From contig DKNW01000115.1 of assembly GCA_002469805.1 (NCBI GenBank), forward strand, positions 547-5,974: 5,428 nucleotides of DNA, in the 5' to 3' direction. Of this stretch, positions 5,275 through 5,428 are shown piece by piece; the stretch's first letter is position 1, and each line of letters opens with the position of its first letter. The notes beneath the pieces are model-generated. The model was given only the letters and a program-made list of their open reading frames with translations. It had not been told where the DNA came from and did not search any database. The DNA comes from Rhodobiaceae bacterium UBA7378 (GTDB taxonomy: Bacteria; Pseudomonadota; Alphaproteobacteria; RS24). The translations under genes and the position numbers were made by a program.

Positions 5275-5428
5275 ATGGAGGCATGGACTGCTGAAGCCGT
5301 TATTCTTGACCGCCGTGCGCACGGCGAAAGCAGTGCTATTGTCGATTTTTTCACCCGCGATCATGGGCGGTATGGTGGGTTGGTGCGTGGCGGCAATGCG
5401 CGCCGCCTGAAGCCGGTCCTGCAACCGG
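5275..5428 (+). CDS. recO: DNA repair protein RecO, N-terminal part (3' end outside window)
   Basis: The 51 visible residues begin MEAWTAEAVILDRRAHGESS and include TRDHGRYGGLVRGG (27-40) and RRLKPVLQP (43-51). These are the conserved beta strands of the N-terminal OB fold of RecO, including the basic GLVRGG...R segment common in alphaproteobacterial members. RecO works with RecR to load RecA onto SSB-coated single-stranded DNA in recombinational gap repair. The ATG at 5275 lies 3 nt after the era stop and has a GGAG ribosome binding site 8 nt upstream; no competing in-frame start gives a better N-terminus. The position directly after era is the standard one. The zinc-binding C-terminal part is not in the window. 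Confidence 0.93.
   Translation, partial: MEAWTAEAVILDRRAHGESSAIVDFFTRDHGRYGGLVRGGNARRLKPVLQP

Noticed and set aside
5005..5424. Minus-strand open frame (139 residues) opposite era and recO
   Set aside because: It is antisense to the Era KH domain and the RecO N-terminus and shows no domain of its own.
1..5428. Mobile element, defence island, CRISPR array, tRNA or riboswitch
   Set aside because: Coding genes fill all but about 52 bases of the window, all in one direction and all of core families; there are no repeats, integrase or transposase genes, or room for such elements.

Overview
The window is a dense, single-strand housekeeping cluster in the order typical of Alphaproteobacteria: rel/spoT (3' end) - pyrE - DUF2062 membrane protein - pdxJ - acpS - lepB - rnc - era - recO (5' end). 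Base composition is moderate, without the very high GC of many soil alphas. The gene order together with the long, PRPP-loop-type PyrE points to a proteobacterium in or near the Rhodospirillales/Caulobacter-like alphas. The genus cannot be fixed from the sequence alone.

Layout: 1-520 is the C-terminal part of a bifunctional (p)ppGpp synthetase/hydrolase. 550-1134 is pyrE and 1155-1739 a DUF2062 membrane protein. From there to the end the genes are chained: pdxJ starts 4 nt inside the DUF2062 gene, acpS 4 nt inside pdxJ, and lepB, rnc and era each share 1 nt with the preceding stop codon. recO follows era after 3 nt and runs off the window. The longest non-coding stretch is 29 nt (521-549). 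I see no promoter, RNA gene, mobile element, CRISPR array, attachment site or clear terminator, so the genes are probably one transcript starting upstream of the window.

How the genes fit together: the cluster joins growth-rate signalling (Rel), nucleotide and cofactor synthesis (PyrE, PdxJ), activation of acyl carrier protein (AcpS), protein export (LepB), RNA processing (RNase III), ribosome assembly (Era) and DNA repair (RecO). The link is probably shared growth-linked expression rather than one pathway. The lepB-rnc-era-recO block is the same one found in gammaproteobacteria, where pdxJ-acpS lie after recO instead of before lepB.

I found no new system. The points worth a second look are residue-level: the Rel C-terminal regulatory domain has lost most of its conserved Cys/His set, and RNase III carries Asn where E. 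coli has catalytic Asp114. The correct era start is a GTG at 4375, not the upstream in-frame ATG. The DUF2062 protein is the only product here without a known function.
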